From positions 1 through 64,000 of the forward strand of contig WOGZ01000096.1 of the NCBI GenBank assembly GCA_009733775.1: DNA of 64,000 nucleotides, read 5' to 3'. Positions 22,843 through 34,264 of this stretch are shown here, piece after piece. Each line of letters begins with the position of its first letter. Positions within the stretch are counted from its first letter, which is position 1. The position numbers and the translations under genes were made by a program. The notes beneath the pieces were generated by a model that saw nothing but the letters and a program-made list of their open reading frames with translations, was not told the DNA's origin and did no database searches. The DNA comes from Alectoria sarmentosa (lineage: Eukaryota > Ascomycota > Lecanoromycetes > Lecanorales > Parmeliaceae).

Positions 22843-22881
22843 CGAAAGTACTGTGCCCGAAAGTCCTGCACAGTACTTTCG
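22843..22881. repeat. Perfect 14-bp stem-loop
   Basis: CGAAAGTACTGTGC at 22843-22856 is exactly inverted at 22868-22881 (GCACAGTACTTTCG), with an 11-base loop that itself contains CGAAAGT. It stands alone about 420 bases before the hAT element and is not followed by a T-run. Confidence 0.7.
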
Positions 22882-23289
22882 AAAGGCAGCCCCGTAGCTA
22901 AAGACCCTGCGCATAGGCGGAACTTAGGGCCTACTTGTGGGCTTAATGGGCGCATGGGTCCTCAAGCGGGGGTCGCGTCAAGTACGAATCCGAAGCAGCT
23001 CTAACCACATTGTCCCAGACAACCCTCGGGGCGGGCGATATCGGAGAGATCTCGGCGCAGACGTTTTGGCGCCTAGGGATTTTGGTACCTGCCTCCGTAG
23101 AGTAAAGTGAAATAGTATGCGAAAAGCAGCGAGGACTTCTAGTGGATTGAAGTTTGAAGACAGAGATCGAAGGTGCGTACTTAGAACGGCTGCGGCCGAT
23201 CCAATTCTAGCGTGCTTTCCACCTTTTCTATCCTATCGGCTGACAGGGTTCAGGATTCAAGAGTTTGCCCTGAGGCCAAGACATTTTGA

Positions 23290-23320
23290 AGCTGTGACAG
23301 GGCGCCCGATGGTCCAGACC
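23290..23320. repeat. Left target duplication (8 bp) plus left hAT terminal inverted repeat
   Basis: AGCTGTGA at 23290-23297, then the terminal repeat at 23298-23320, which starts with the CAGGG end typical of hAT elements. Confidence 0.9.
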
Positions 23321-26300
23321 ACCAAATCGAACTATTAGTCCTTGATGGTCTGGACTAGTCTAATAGACTAGTAGTCCGGACAGGTTCATGCTACTGAACG
23401 GATTATCATGGACTGATTCAATAATATAAACGAACGGTCTAAATCAATAATCCAGATGATCCATTTTGACTGCTGCATATCTGAGCATGATAAACGTATA
23501 TTTAATAACAATGATATAGGGCTGATGTGATAAAACTAACTGAAAACAATTTTTTTTTTAAAGCTTAGCATATTAATGTCATATTATTATTTGATAATTA
23601 CATCACCATAACACATAGCGATAATGAATTCGATTTATCAAAGGCCCTTATTATTGTTTCGACTCCATTTACCCTCGCTATAAAAATTACGACCTTTTCA
23701 CATCACCTCGCAAAGCAAACACGAAATATATCAACTCGAAAAAAAATGATACTCAAAATGTCATTCAAAAAACGACTTACTATATTTATCTTATAAGTTT
23801 TAAACAATTATTCGTCACTCGCTATTATCTTTATTAACGTTATAAATTCATTTAATAATAATAAAAACGATAATGAAATGAAAGAATCGTTCGAAGTTTT
23901 TACATTAATTTTTAAATTTAACGTCTCTTAAGCATTAAAGCCTTTTTTCAAACGATCAAAAATTAAAATCTCTCATATTCATAATCACATTAATATACGA
24001 AATAATCATTTCGTTTATAATCGCTATTCGAGGGTTTATAATATCATTGATGATACAAAAACAATTATAAAACATTTGAAAAAAACACACTTTATCGATT
24101 TTACGATTAACGATATAACTAAGAAAAGAATAAAAAAAAAAAAATTATTAATGCAATCATATTTCGTAATATTAAAATCAATATCAAAACGAAAAAAAAG
24201 AGAAAAAAGAAAATCATAAATCGTGACCTTAATAAGATTATTTTAAAATATTTATTTCTACGATGAATCGCTTTTACGAATATATCTTTCAAGATAATCA
24301 AACATAAAATCTTTCGAATTTATATAAAATATATCAATTTCGTTATCAATCGAATGCTTTCAAACTTTAATTTCATTATCAAAATACACGTCGAATGTTT
24401 ATTTGTTAAAAATAAACAACGATTACGTTATATGCTAATCATAACATTATCAAATATTTATATTATATGCGATATATAAATTTTATTAAATCATCTTAAA
24501 CTATTAGCAATACTCGATCATTTCATCAACGAAGATTCAAAATTACGCGTTATTATTCTCGCTCTTATGAAGCTATAAAAAAAACATTTAAATTTAAATC
24601 AAACGATAATTATCTTAAATGTGCTCAACGATTACGAAATACGCAACAAATTAAAATATATGATCATAAACAATGTTAATTTTAATAATATTTTCATTAA
24701 GACAATTATTGATATTTTATATGAAGAAGAAATGCTTTATAATTTTCTATAACGACGTTTTCGATATAATAATCATATTATTAACCTAATAATTTAAGCC
24801 TTTCTCTTTAAAAAAATCGTTAATAATTATAAATATTTAAAAAATTTAACGCTATCTCTTTTCGATGCTCAATTAAATCAATAACGCAAATTAAAATCTT
24901 TCGATAAACTTTATAATATCGTAATTTAAATCATGAAAAGTTCATAACGTATATAACTCTTTTTGAAACGAAACGATAAATTGATGTCACATCGTGATAA
25001 TAACATCAAATGAAATTCATAATATAATATATTTGATTAAATTTTATAAAGAGTCAAAAAGGTTATTATAAAAATCACGAATGAAAAATCTGAATTGTCG
25101 AAGAATCTATTAATCGCTAACGAATGAAAAACACTCAATCACATTCGTGATTTTTTATAAAACTTTCACGATGTTATAAAAACAATCAAAGATCATATTG
25201 CTACTTTGAAACGAGTTTTTCTTATTATAAACTTTCTAATTAATACATTTAAAAATGTCATCAAAAAATTCGCTGATCACGAGTTTATGAGAAAATCTCT
25301 TTAAATTAAATTCACGAAGTTATTAAAATAATAAAATTATCGACTTATATCGCGACAATTATACTTGATTTTATTATTAAATAAACGTATTTTAAAAAAT
25401 GAGATTTCGAATAATAATCGAATATAAAGGTTATAATAAAGAAATTTTGAAAAATCAAATATCGATCATTCATCGACTTTATTAATTATTTATTTATAAT
25501 CTTTATTATTATCTTAAAAATCGATAACAAATATTTATTATAAATAAATAAAAAGCGAATATTTCAACATATCGATAACGAATTGAATTAATATATACAT
25601 AATTCATTAATTCTTTCGAAAAAAGATCGAATAATATTCGATTAATAATTGAATTTATATCAACGTGCTCAATATTTTTTGCTATTAAAAATGATTATTA
25701 ATATTTATTTCATATCTGTTATATTTTCAAAATCAAAATATATTTTTTCTAAGATTAAACATACGATATCAGATTAAAGAATTGATTTTAAAATTATTAT
25801 TATGAAGTTATTTGTGAAAATGATTCGACTATCACTGAGTCATAAATTAAAAGAATCGAGAGTATCGCGCTTCATAGCCGATACGCTTTATTTGATTCTA
25901 TAAAAACCTGCTATACCCTCGCTATAAACTATTAAAACGATCACGCTCTGACATTATTAAAATGTTTAAAATCATAATTTCGATTAAGCATTTTTACGAA
26001 GCAAGATTTATATATTATCATCAATATTATAAAAAAAGGGACTATAAAGATTATAAACGATTTGAAAAAGTCTTTAAATCAATAAAACGGACGGTTCAAA
26101 TGGAATTTAAACGATCCGATCGTATAAACGAATTACGAACCGTTTATATAGCTTCAAATGTGTTACGAGCGTACCCTACTCAGCCCTACTGCCTACTCAG
26201 CCCTACCGGGCCTATCGGCCCTAGCGTGGTTCAGGGACCTACATGTAGGCCTTCCTTCCTCTACATAATTCCCTAGACTTATTATCCTCGTTACATACAC

Positions 26301-26387
26301 CCATATGACCTCAGACTCTATGCTGGTCCTGACAAAATGGACCAATTCAGGCCTTTGGACGGACGGTCTGAACCATCGGACGCCCTG
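23298..26387. mobile_element. Complete but dead hAT-family DNA transposon (3090 bp), RIP-like interior
   Basis: Left terminal repeat 23298-23320 begins CAGGGCGCCCGATGGTCC. Right terminal repeat 26365-26387 is its inverse, with 21 of 23 bases identical and both differences being C-to-T transitions. Directly outside, AGCTGTGA occurs at 23290-23297 and again at 26388-26395: an exact 8-bp target-site duplication, the hallmark of hAT insertion. The interior (about 23400-26160) is very AT-rich with stops in every frame, as expected of RIP. Sub-terminal regions of about 100 bp (left) and 230 bp (right) keep normal composition and contain short repeats (GGACTAGT-like motifs on the left, two copies of CCTACTCAGCCCTAC on the right). 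Inside, a ruined BED finger and a possible dimerisation end are readable on the plus strand. No other gene is carried. Confidence 0.92.
23747..26160 (+). pseudogene. RIP-destroyed hAT transposase relic
   Basis: At about 23960-24100 the plus strand reads FVYNRYSRVYNIIDDTKTII followed by KHLKKTH. If the two Tyr codons TAT were TGT and GAT were GGT before G-to-A change, this is C-x-x-C...H-x4-H, the BED zinc finger at the N-terminus of hAT transposases. Near 25900-26000 there are frames ending RSRSDIIKMFKI or, in the next frame, LLKCLKS*FR, resembling the end of the hAT dimerisation domain; this second match is weaker. Stop codons are everywhere between. The size, about 800 codons, fits a hAT transposase. 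It is non-functional. Confidence 0.65.
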
Positions 26388-26395
26388 AGCTGTGA
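26365..26395. repeat. Right hAT terminal inverted repeat plus right target duplication
   Basis: Terminal repeat 26365-26387 ends GGACGCCCTG. The duplicated target AGCTGTGA follows at 26388-26395. Confidence 0.9.
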
Positions 26396-27664
26396 TTACA
26401 TAGAATTTGCTGTCCATTCTCTACTGGAAATGGCCCAGACTATATACTACTCTATCGCATATATCTAAGTATAAGGTAGGTTCTAGCGAGCTCGAAGCGA
26501 GTCGCTTAGCAAGCCGATGATATGTAGGGCAAGCGTAGCCGAAATATCATAGAGCCCAGGCACCGATGGGATTCCTGGCATTGGATCTTATCTTACCCCT
26601 TTGAAGTCGAAGTCGCGACGCCGAAAATCGCCCCCAATATGATGCCTCGACAAAATGTAGGAGAGGATTCGCCCACTTGTATTTCGACGCTTTTCAGGGG
26701 CCTTGGGGGATCGGGCAACATCCTTCCCGTGACTTCTTGGACTGTGTAAAGAGATATTGAAATGGCACTGACCTATGGGGCCACGCAGTGTAGATCTCGC
26801 TTACCTCCGGGAAAAAAATGTCACAGACTCACAAAACTTAGGCCGTGGGCAGTATGACGACCGCCATCCTTGGCGCAGCACGTATCTACTTTCCCGAGCG
26901 ATTTCCTCTCTTCCTAAACGTCATTTATTTTCCTCGTATATCGTACATCGCATGATCATCACTGGAACAGGTGGCTATGCATGAATGTGATTGGAGCGTC
27001 CCAATGCCAGGGCCAGCAGCAAATAGAGGCCTGAACAGGCAGATTGTCGTGCCCCAGCGCTAAGGAAAAACTCCCATATCTGTACGACATGACCTGGAGT
27101 ATGTAGCTATCTATATACAAATTTATGTGACTCTGAAAGAGAAGAATATTCGAATAAAGAAGAAAGAAGGTGGGCAACAAGCCTGTATAAGGCAAACGAC
27201 CATGGGCCTGGACCATGCCCATGGGACAGTGCAATTGCCATGTCCATGTCCATTGCCATGGTAGATGGTGATGATGACCTACAAACCTCACAGTCCAACA
27301 GGCCGAATACGAGGATCATTAACCTACAGTCCTACTGTTTTGACTCATAAGGAGAACGCGATTGTCGCGGGTATTTTCCAGCAGACAAGCCGCGAATATT
27401 GTACAGATGGCAAAGACCCCAGTTGAAATCTAGTGTGTCCGAGTCGCAAGAACGCTGCTTTGAACCAAACACCCTCTCATCGATCGTGAGGGATAATAAG
27501 GTGGGAAATCTAAGCGGATATTTCGCATATCGCTTGCCTTTCGAAATAGTTCAACTATTCTTCCGACCCGTCAGTCCTCAATGAAAAGCATCCGCCAGAC
27601 GAAGATGTGATTTTGCAGGTTGCTGCTCTCCAGCGCTGAACCGTCAATGGATATTTAGCCTGTC
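26396..27664. other. Intergenic, hAT element to secreted-protein gene
   Basis: No supported gene. It contains a CCATGG-rich imperfect palindromic patch near 27200-27260 (CCATGGGC, CATGCCCATGGG, CATTGCCATGG) and probably the promoter of the gene at 27665. Confidence 0.5.
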
Positions 27665-28717
27665 ATGCAGATTCCCTTTGTCTGCTTCCTCACCCTGTCT
27701 ACTCTAGTGTTGAGCCAGATATTGACAGCCGCCACTATCCTCACCCCGGGTGATAACGCCTCCGCTCTTGTTGCTCTAACGGCTGGTTTGAACAAATCAA
27801 CCCTCGGCATTCCTGAACCACCGCCAGGTTTTGATCTAAATTACGAAATAGGAGGGCCCAAGCTTCGCATAACGTCATGTCTTATGAATACCATAGCCAC
27901 ACTGAAGGAACTGGCACTTGGAGACTGGGACGGCAAGATAATTGACGGGACCGAATACAAGCTTGACAACTACGCAGAAGTAAGTATTATAATCACTACT
28001 CCGAAACGCAAACGTAACGTACAAGCGCGCTTTGTGTTATGGGCTATCTGCCTCGGAGTCTACGAAATGATTACGGAGAAGAAATTCGAATTTGCGCAAT
28101 TCGAGATGTCGTGGGAAGGGCAAATTCTTGGCTGGGTGCAAGTCGTCAACCATCCACCCGGTGCAGGCTTAACGACAGAGGAAAGGCAAGCCGACGAGAC
28201 TCTGGATTTGGGGAACAAATCAGCGACTCTACCAAGCGCGAATCGCACAAGCGCGTTAGTGCCTATCAACATCACTAACGTCGTCGCCATGGATAACATG
28301 GATGATCCAGCCGAAGCACGCCTGAATACAGTCTTCGGGCCTTACGGCACCACCCTCGGCATCTACGATGTCTTCGTCCCAATTATGAGCGGATTGACCG
28401 ACATGGCCAAGTATCCCAGCACTCACCAGTCGGATGGAATGATGATGGCCATTGGAGGGTTCGCAGGATTCATCTGCATTTTGCCTGCGATGCCCTGGCG
28501 TACTAGCCCACCGTTCCTGGAGTACGGCTGGGTGATTAGAACGATCGCGCGGATCCCAACGTACATGCTGGAGCAGGGTCGTTTTGGCGAGGTCAGCATC
28601 GTCATTAAGGTCGATGGGGCAGCTGTGGGCTTTGGCAGGCTGAGTTCGGGGCCTTCGGGGTCAGACTGCGGAATCCACGCTTCGCTTCCGGCCTCTTCAG
28701 GGGTAGCAGAGAGTTGA
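27665..28717 (+). CDS. Secreted protein of unknown function
   Basis: One exon, 350 residues. Residues 1-22 (MQIPFVCFLTLSTLVLSQIL) form a clear signal peptide. The mature part has few Cys, several NxS/T sites (NKS, NRT, NIT) and alternating polar and aliphatic strands, for example LGWVQVVN and VSIVIKVDG, so a beta-rich extracellular fold is plausible. I do not recognise a named domain. Similar long signal-bearing proteins without catalytic motifs are common in plant-associated ascomycetes. A perfect donor-like GTAAGT lies at 27980, but the frame stays open and protein-like through it, so I left the gene unspliced. It stands alone next to the gene-poor transposon block. Confidence 0.65.
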   Translation: MQIPFVCFLTLSTLVLSQILTAATILTPGDNASALVALTAGLNKSTLGIPEPPPGFDLNYEIGGPKLRITSCLMNTIATLKELALGDWDGKIIDGTEYKLDNYAEVSIIITTPKRKRNVQARFVLWAICLGVYEMITEKKFEFAQFEMSWEGQILGWVQVVNHPPGAGLTTEERQADETLDLGNKSATLPSANRTSALVPINITNVVAMDNMDDPAEARLNTVFGPYGTTLGIYDVFVPIMSGLTDMAKYPSTHQSDGMMMAIGGFAGFICILPAMPWRTSPPFLEYGWVIRTIARIPTYMLEQGRFGEVSIVIKVDGAAVGFGRLSSGPSGSDCGIHASLPASSGVAES

Positions 28718-29225
28718 AGGCTACAGGTCATCAATTAGGTAAGCAAAGAAGTATCAAGGCTGGGCAAATGGCAAGGAAAATAGGACAGATACATGCGGGA
28801 AGTGAATTATCAGAATAACTTTAAGCGAGCATCTTCCTAACGAACTCAACTTCAAAACCGATATGCTGGGAAATCGTGCGGAATAGGTGGGGACCTCTCG
28901 GCTCTTCCACCGTAATAGAAGATTCGTAGCCAGCACCAAGTACAGGTGGATCCCATCGCTGGCCCCAATGGCTTTATGAATCGATGAGACATCCGAAGGA
29001 AACAGAAGACTGTTGAATGAACAGCAGCCATCGCGGAGCAAGGTCTGCACTTATGTAGACTCTCTGACAGACAGTCGGAACAGCAACCCCACAGTTGGCC
29101 AGGGGGATATGTACCTTGGATGGCTCCATTACGGTGTTTGCGGCAAAGTCCTGGTAAAGCAGAGGACGCGGCCAAGGAATTGTAGCTATGGTCGGTCCCA
29201 ATGGTCTGTTTGTGGGATGAAAAAT
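28718..29225. other. Intergenic
   Basis: No supported gene. Short overlapping frames only. Confidence 0.5.
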
Positions 29226-29420
29226 TCAAAGTAGTGTGCATGAAGCGCATTTGTAATGAGGGCAAAGGGCGCATTTCTCTGGACACCATGCAAAATTGTT
29301 GACGTGCCCGCAACTGTGACAAAGCCAAAAGCCAATGTGGTCGCTAGGGATGGATATGATGATGAATGCGATACCTAGGGCACTAGCTAACACAGGGCGG
29401 AGTATTGGTGCTATGTGCAT
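29226..29420 (-). CDS. Small Cys-rich zinc-finger fragment
   Basis: The minus strand ends with GFWLCHSCGHVNNFAWCPEK then CALCPHYKCASCTLL and a stop. The spacing is C-x2-C-x9-C-x3-C-x2-C-x4-C-x2-C, like the short GxWxCxxCGxxN...CxxCxHxxCxxC fingers seen in many small fungal proteins of unknown role. The preceding 30 residues are hydrophobic and may be intron or a different exon. An upstream start is therefore uncertain: a short first exon before a TAG acceptor at 29350 or so is possible. Neighbours give no clue. It may be the last exon of a small gene or a relic. Confidence 0.45.
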   Translation of the reverse strand: MHIAPILRPVLASALGIAFIIISIPSDHIGFWLCHSCGHVNNFAWCPEKCALCPHYKCASCTLL

Positions 29421-29770
29421 CGTGACAGTCGCATTTCGGTGTCAGGTCCCTAATTACCGTACTTGCTTGATAGCAGCATACCTCCGTCATAGCCATTCCG
29501 ATATCGCTGACCACGTAAGGCTGACATGCCAAGCCTTCTACTAACGCACCTGGTGCACCATGTGCAGAAGCCCTCGACCAATCTGAGAACTAAGCTGCAA
29601 AAGGTTAAAGCATAGAAGTTGGCGCAACAAATGATCCCATACATGCCGAATGAGTTCTGAGCTCAGCCTCGTCAAAGATGTCCTAGCCATCATGACAGCT
29701 CAGCGATTGTTCAATTACACTTCCATGCTCCATCTTCACTTTTGCGTCCACGGTGGCTTAATGTGAAGAG

Positions 29771-32700
29771 ATGGCTTCTAAGGGTTGCCAGCTTGCGGAT
29801 GTTTCCAGGCCGCTTCTGCGTGCGCAAGCCATTCCGGACGCAGAGTGGGAGACACGGCGTGCAAGGCTAGTGGAACTCTATCTGGAGACAAATGCCTCTC
29901 GTAAGGAGGTTGTCGATACGATGGCACGAGACAACTTCACGATCACGTACGGATTTGCGCTACGTACTTCCTTGGCTTCTGCTGACCTTGAAAAGTGAGA
30001 CACAGTTGAAGCGTCGATTCCAACTATGGGGTGTCAGAAAGTACATCCCTCAGCAAGATATGACGGCGATACTCTCAGTGAAGACGCAACATGACGTGGC
30101 CGGGAAACAAGTTCGAATTCAGTACAAGGATCATGATATTGACCACGAAAGAATCGAGCGCGCTTTCAAAAGACGCAAGGGCCCACTCAATGCTCCCAGG
30201 TGTAAGGTATCTGAACACACGGGAAGAGTTGAACTAATCTCGCAACACTCTCTCAGCCATTCCTGCATACATCCAGTATTGCATTCAACCTCAGCAAAAC
30301 CCCCACACACATACTCCTGACTCAACTAGGAATCCTACAGATACACCTTTTTTCAACCATCAGATAACCTCTTCTTATGCCGGGACAGGGGAGCTGAAAT
30401 CGACAGCAGGTACGTTCAACTGCTGCTCAGATGTGGGAAAAGTAAACGAACACTCCTCAATTCACGCCCATCTTGGCTCATGCATAGAATTCGGGCTCAA
30501 GGCATCTTTCGGAACAGTCCCGCGGTCAAGAGACTTTCATAATCCAGCGGAGGACGTCCAGAACGGCGGTTCATCGCAACCAGCGAATTATGGAGACTCG
30601 CACCAACCACATATCAGTTTCGAAGACGATTTCGATGATCAGATAGCTACGCAACCCAGTAGTACATGGGTTCCAGATTTCGAGCTTCCCAATTTTCCCA
30701 ACTCGTTGCCAGATGGCCGAGCATCATATGGAGCGCCTGACTTGCATTTTGGTTTTTCTTCGTTACCAGATCCACTCAACAGCTTTCCTTTCGACCTCAC
30801 TGCGTCCCCGTTGCCAAAAAGTGGCAGCCACGGCAGTCTCCAAGAAATAGCTAGGGAAGACAGTCTGCTGCGATCTCGTGAACGAGCAGATATCAAAGTC
30901 TTGGATCCCTTTGTTTTTGAAGGCAGCAATCCTGAAGAAATTGTGTTACCACTACACCTTCTCAAAACATCTTTCCCAGTCCATTGGGCTCGAGGCTCGT
31001 TGGGAGAGTATGTCGGTAGTGCCGACCCCTTTGCCAACCTATTTCATTTCATCAACAGTATGCAGCTACCACTTGAGATCGAAGACTTGCTCTGTCAATG
31101 CTTTGAACTATCTGCAAGAAGCATTCGCGAACGCCAAGCGGTAAAAACAGGGCGTGGAACTGGCGTGACCCATTGCGCCCCATCGCCCGAAGCAAGTACC
31201 CAGCGTTCTAGACCTCATTATAATCTTCGTTTCGGGCATGATAATCAGATAGTACAGGACGTGGAAAGGAAAGTCACACACCACTTGATGTGGGCCGTTT
31301 CAAAGGGCGTAATCAAGCTACGTTTGACGTTTAGAGCAGAAAGGTCTAATTTTGGCTCGGAATCAAAGAAACAATCCATACTCAGTGTCTCCTTCATGCC
31401 CGGAGACGACAAGCGAACAACAGGTATCACAATCAGCTTTAGAGATGCGCAACACGCTCGTCCTGGAACTACTCTCAGCCGGCGTATCAAGACCATCAAT
31501 GTGGTCCCGAAAGACTCAGAAGTCATTCAATATGTTTCACACAATGATCTGCGATCTTTGCAGATGCTCTTCGACAAGCGCGAAGCTTCTCCTCTGGATG
31601 TAGATCCTCAGGGTTTCTCTTTACTCTCCGTGAGTCTCATGAGTGACGCGATGCCCCAAACTAGTCACGCAGGAGACTTATTACTTGATTAGTACGCTAT
31701 GTACAATGGATGTTCCGAGGTCTACTTGTTACTTCTTCAGGGTGGAGCAGGTACTCAGGATTGTGACCGGTCAGTGCTCATCACTTACATGTTCAATACC
31801 GCGTCGCAGAACTAAAATCACGCTAGTTTTGGAACCACAGTTGACATCGTGTGGGCTATCTGGTCAACATTTGCGGACTACAACTCTCAGATGTTACCAG
31901 CATCATACTACTTGCCCAACGTTGTCCGCGATTTCGATCAGGTAGCTAGCATGACAGATGCGGCTTTGCGTTATGGGTGCGACATTGAGGATGTCACCGG
32001 CTGGACGCCCCGAGTGGCTAATGCACTGTTCGAGATAGTCCGATGGTGTTCTTTGAAAGAACCACACCTTTCGGTTCCAGAAAAGGCAATCAAATATCTT
32101 GTCAAGGTCGGCTATGACCTTGAAAGACGAAACCACGAAGGTCTGACGCCTTTGCTCGATGCGGCCACCAATTATCCGCCCCAAGTCATACAATGTCTCA
32201 ACACCTACATCAAAATAGGGGCTGATATCAACGCGGTTGATGCATCAGGCCGTGGTGCTCTACATGGCGCTCTTGCTGTTCCCCATTGTTTTGAACATTG
32301 GAATACCTTGAGATTGAAGAATAAAATTATGTTCGACATCTTGAGTTACTATTACGTGCCCATGTGTGTATTTGACACAGAGGATGACGAGTTTGCAGGA
32401 GACTACGAAGACGTAGGACTGGACCCAAAACCACTTGAACAAAAACTCTTGGCCGAAAGGTCGATCCGTCGGGGAAAGGTATGTTTAGGAAAGTGTCAGA
32501 GCTCTCGTATGCATCGAGTAAAATCGGATACCAATTCAACCAGATTGACCTTTGACTGGACTGTGTCGTCTGACGCGTGTGAATGTGGAATCGATTTCGA
32601 TGGCTATGCTGCCGAACTTACTGCTTATGGGGACCCGCACGTGCCTGATGGCTCGGCATACGAATACATCTTCTGCAAAGATTTTGCCGGGGCTGAGCAC

Positions 32701-32925
32701 TTCATCAGACATCCTATCAAAGTACTGAAGACCCGGCTGAGGTTTAAATTGCTCACACTTCTGCGAGCAAATTGCGATCCCAACGTCCTCGATAATGCTG
32801 GCGCATCACCAAGCGACTACGCAAGACGAGACGGCTTGTGGCCGCAGTGGCATTGGGCCCTGAAGAACACTGGGTTCTCGTACGAACCTGGAAGTGATCG
32901 CTGGGTTAGAACGTTGACATCTTGA
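29771..32925 (+). CDS. Clr5-domain protein with ankyrin-type C-terminal half, five exons
   Basis: Exons 29771-29946, 29996-30201, 30257-31629, 31693-31769 and 31827-32925 (introns of 49, 55, 63 and 57 bp) give 976 residues. The Clr5 domain at residues 22-80 is rebuilt across intron 1: IPDAEWETRRARLVELYLET, KEVVDTM, then ITETQLKRRFQLWGVRKYIP. By family knowledge Clr5 is a putative DNA-binding domain named after a fission-yeast silencing factor. A long Ser/Pro-rich middle follows. Exons 3-5 carry ankyrin-like helices: DPQGFSLLSYAMYNGCSEVY, NHEGLTPLLDAATNYPPQVI, AVDASGRGALHGAL and PNVLDNAGASPSDYARRDG. The combination is very common in Pezizomycotina, usually with a heterokaryon-style or regulatory function that is not established. 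Splice sites are all GT-AG and the total frame is closed. The C-terminal exon could hide a further small intron near 32480. Confidence 0.82.
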
Positions 32926-33737
32926 CGATTTATAAGACCTACGCTGCCTGTCCAGATGGTTCGTGGATTGTTTGGAAAACACCAACTGGCCTGCAGCGAT
33001 TTGGTAGGCGATTTGGAATTGGGACAAATCAAGTATGAGAAATATGATTCGAAGATATTGAATGGCAGAACTTGAAGTGAGTCTTTTACATACTACTCAA
33101 GGCCGCTCAGATTGCCACGCTTTGCACGCTCGAGGCTCGAATGGAAAAGCACTCCAGCCGCCAACTACAATGCATTTCCGTATATTATGAAGACCAGCCA
33201 TTGGCATTGGTTCTCATTGCTAAGGGTACCATAGCAGCGCTGAATAGAACCATTTTTACGGAACCGTGATGCCAATGATCCGAGAAGGGCAGATTCTGAC
33301 TGTTCTATCAAATCTTGGTAGTGTACACTTGTCATTCCTCAATTTGCAACGGACACGATCTTGAATTTTCGCCTTGTACACATCACGATACCTCATAGAA
33401 TACGCGGCTTCTAGGAAAAGTCCCGTTCGGTAAGCCTGGCACCGAGCCAAGGAAGTCGCGACCCAAAAATGTCATTTATGATTCCAGAAGTTTTATTCAC
33501 TCATATTCTCGCAAATTCATTTGGAATATTCCCCCCCTCACGCCCCATTATTTCGCAAGCCTAGTCACTCCCACTCGTTGCCCCTCATCACTTTGACTCA
33601 TCACCGCCTAGTCCCGCATTAAAACTCCCCCATCCCCTCGCCGCTCCTCCAAAAAGGAACGCTCACTCACCAACATCGTCCATCTCACACATCTCCCCAC
33701 CACAAGACCCTCAAGACCCCCGAAAGAAAACGCCAAC
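32926..33737. other. Intergenic with CT/CA-rich leader before 33738
   Basis: No gene seen in 32926-33500. From about 33540 to 33737 the plus strand is C-rich and purine-poor, like a fungal 5' leader. Confidence 0.5.
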
Positions 33738-34264
33738 ATGTTCCGAACACCCTACTACGAAGGCTGGGAATCGGACATCATCTGGCAGCTCGCCGACCTC
33801 TTCGAAGCCGCCATCGGCGCTCCCAAGATCCTCGACGCCCGGCGCGCGCTGGCGAGATACCCACCTGTCCAGATCATCTACGCCACGCCGAGATACTCCC
33901 AGTGCCGAGACCTCGTGGATTGGAGCAGCGTGCGGCCGGAGCTGGTGTGTATTGCTCGAGATTCAGAGTTGGTTTGGGGGGGGGGGAATGGGAGATCTGA
34001 GCTGATTGATGCGTACTCTAGATGCACCTTTTTGAAAACCACGGAAATGTTTACTTTGAATTCGGGGGCCACGACGAGTTTCGTAATATCTGGTTTCATT
34101 GTTTGAGGGTGCGTTCGCCCCTTCTGCTATGGCTTTGTTTTTGTTTATTTGGTTTCATGACTCACGCGCAGCAGAATATCAACCATGATGGCATCATTGA
34201 GACACGCTTGGCAGCTATTTTTTTCGTTACGGGGTCTTCACAGGTATGCTTGCCAGTTTCATGA
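33738..34264 (+). CDS. Small hypothetical protein, three exons
   Basis: Exons 33738-33944, 34022-34108 and 34172-34264 (introns of 77 and 64 bp, all phase 0) encode 128 residues. The first exon (MFRTPYYEGWESDIIWQLAD...) is compact and rich in Trp, Tyr and Arg, with high codon GC at third positions. Exon 2 reads MHLFENHGNVYFEFGGHDEF. The second acceptor is a CAGCAG tandem, so one Gln may be alternatively included. The final exon ends just after a donor-like GTATGC, so a further exon is possible. I recognise no domain. The strong leader and third-base bias support a real gene. Confidence 0.5.

Noticed and set aside
22840..22890. Stem-loop as a transcription terminator or small RNA gene
   Set aside because: No T-run, no promoter signals, and intrinsic terminators are not used by fungal Pol II.
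23400..26160. LTR retrotransposon interpretation of the AT-rich block
   Set aside because: The 15-nt direct repeat is too short for LTRs, while the 23-bp inverted ends plus exact 8-bp duplication identify a hAT element.
25962..26276. Open frame of 104 codons at the right end of the AT-rich block
   Set aside because: It starts inside mutated transposase sequence and ends in the GC-normal sub-terminal DNA of the hAT element; not a separate gene.
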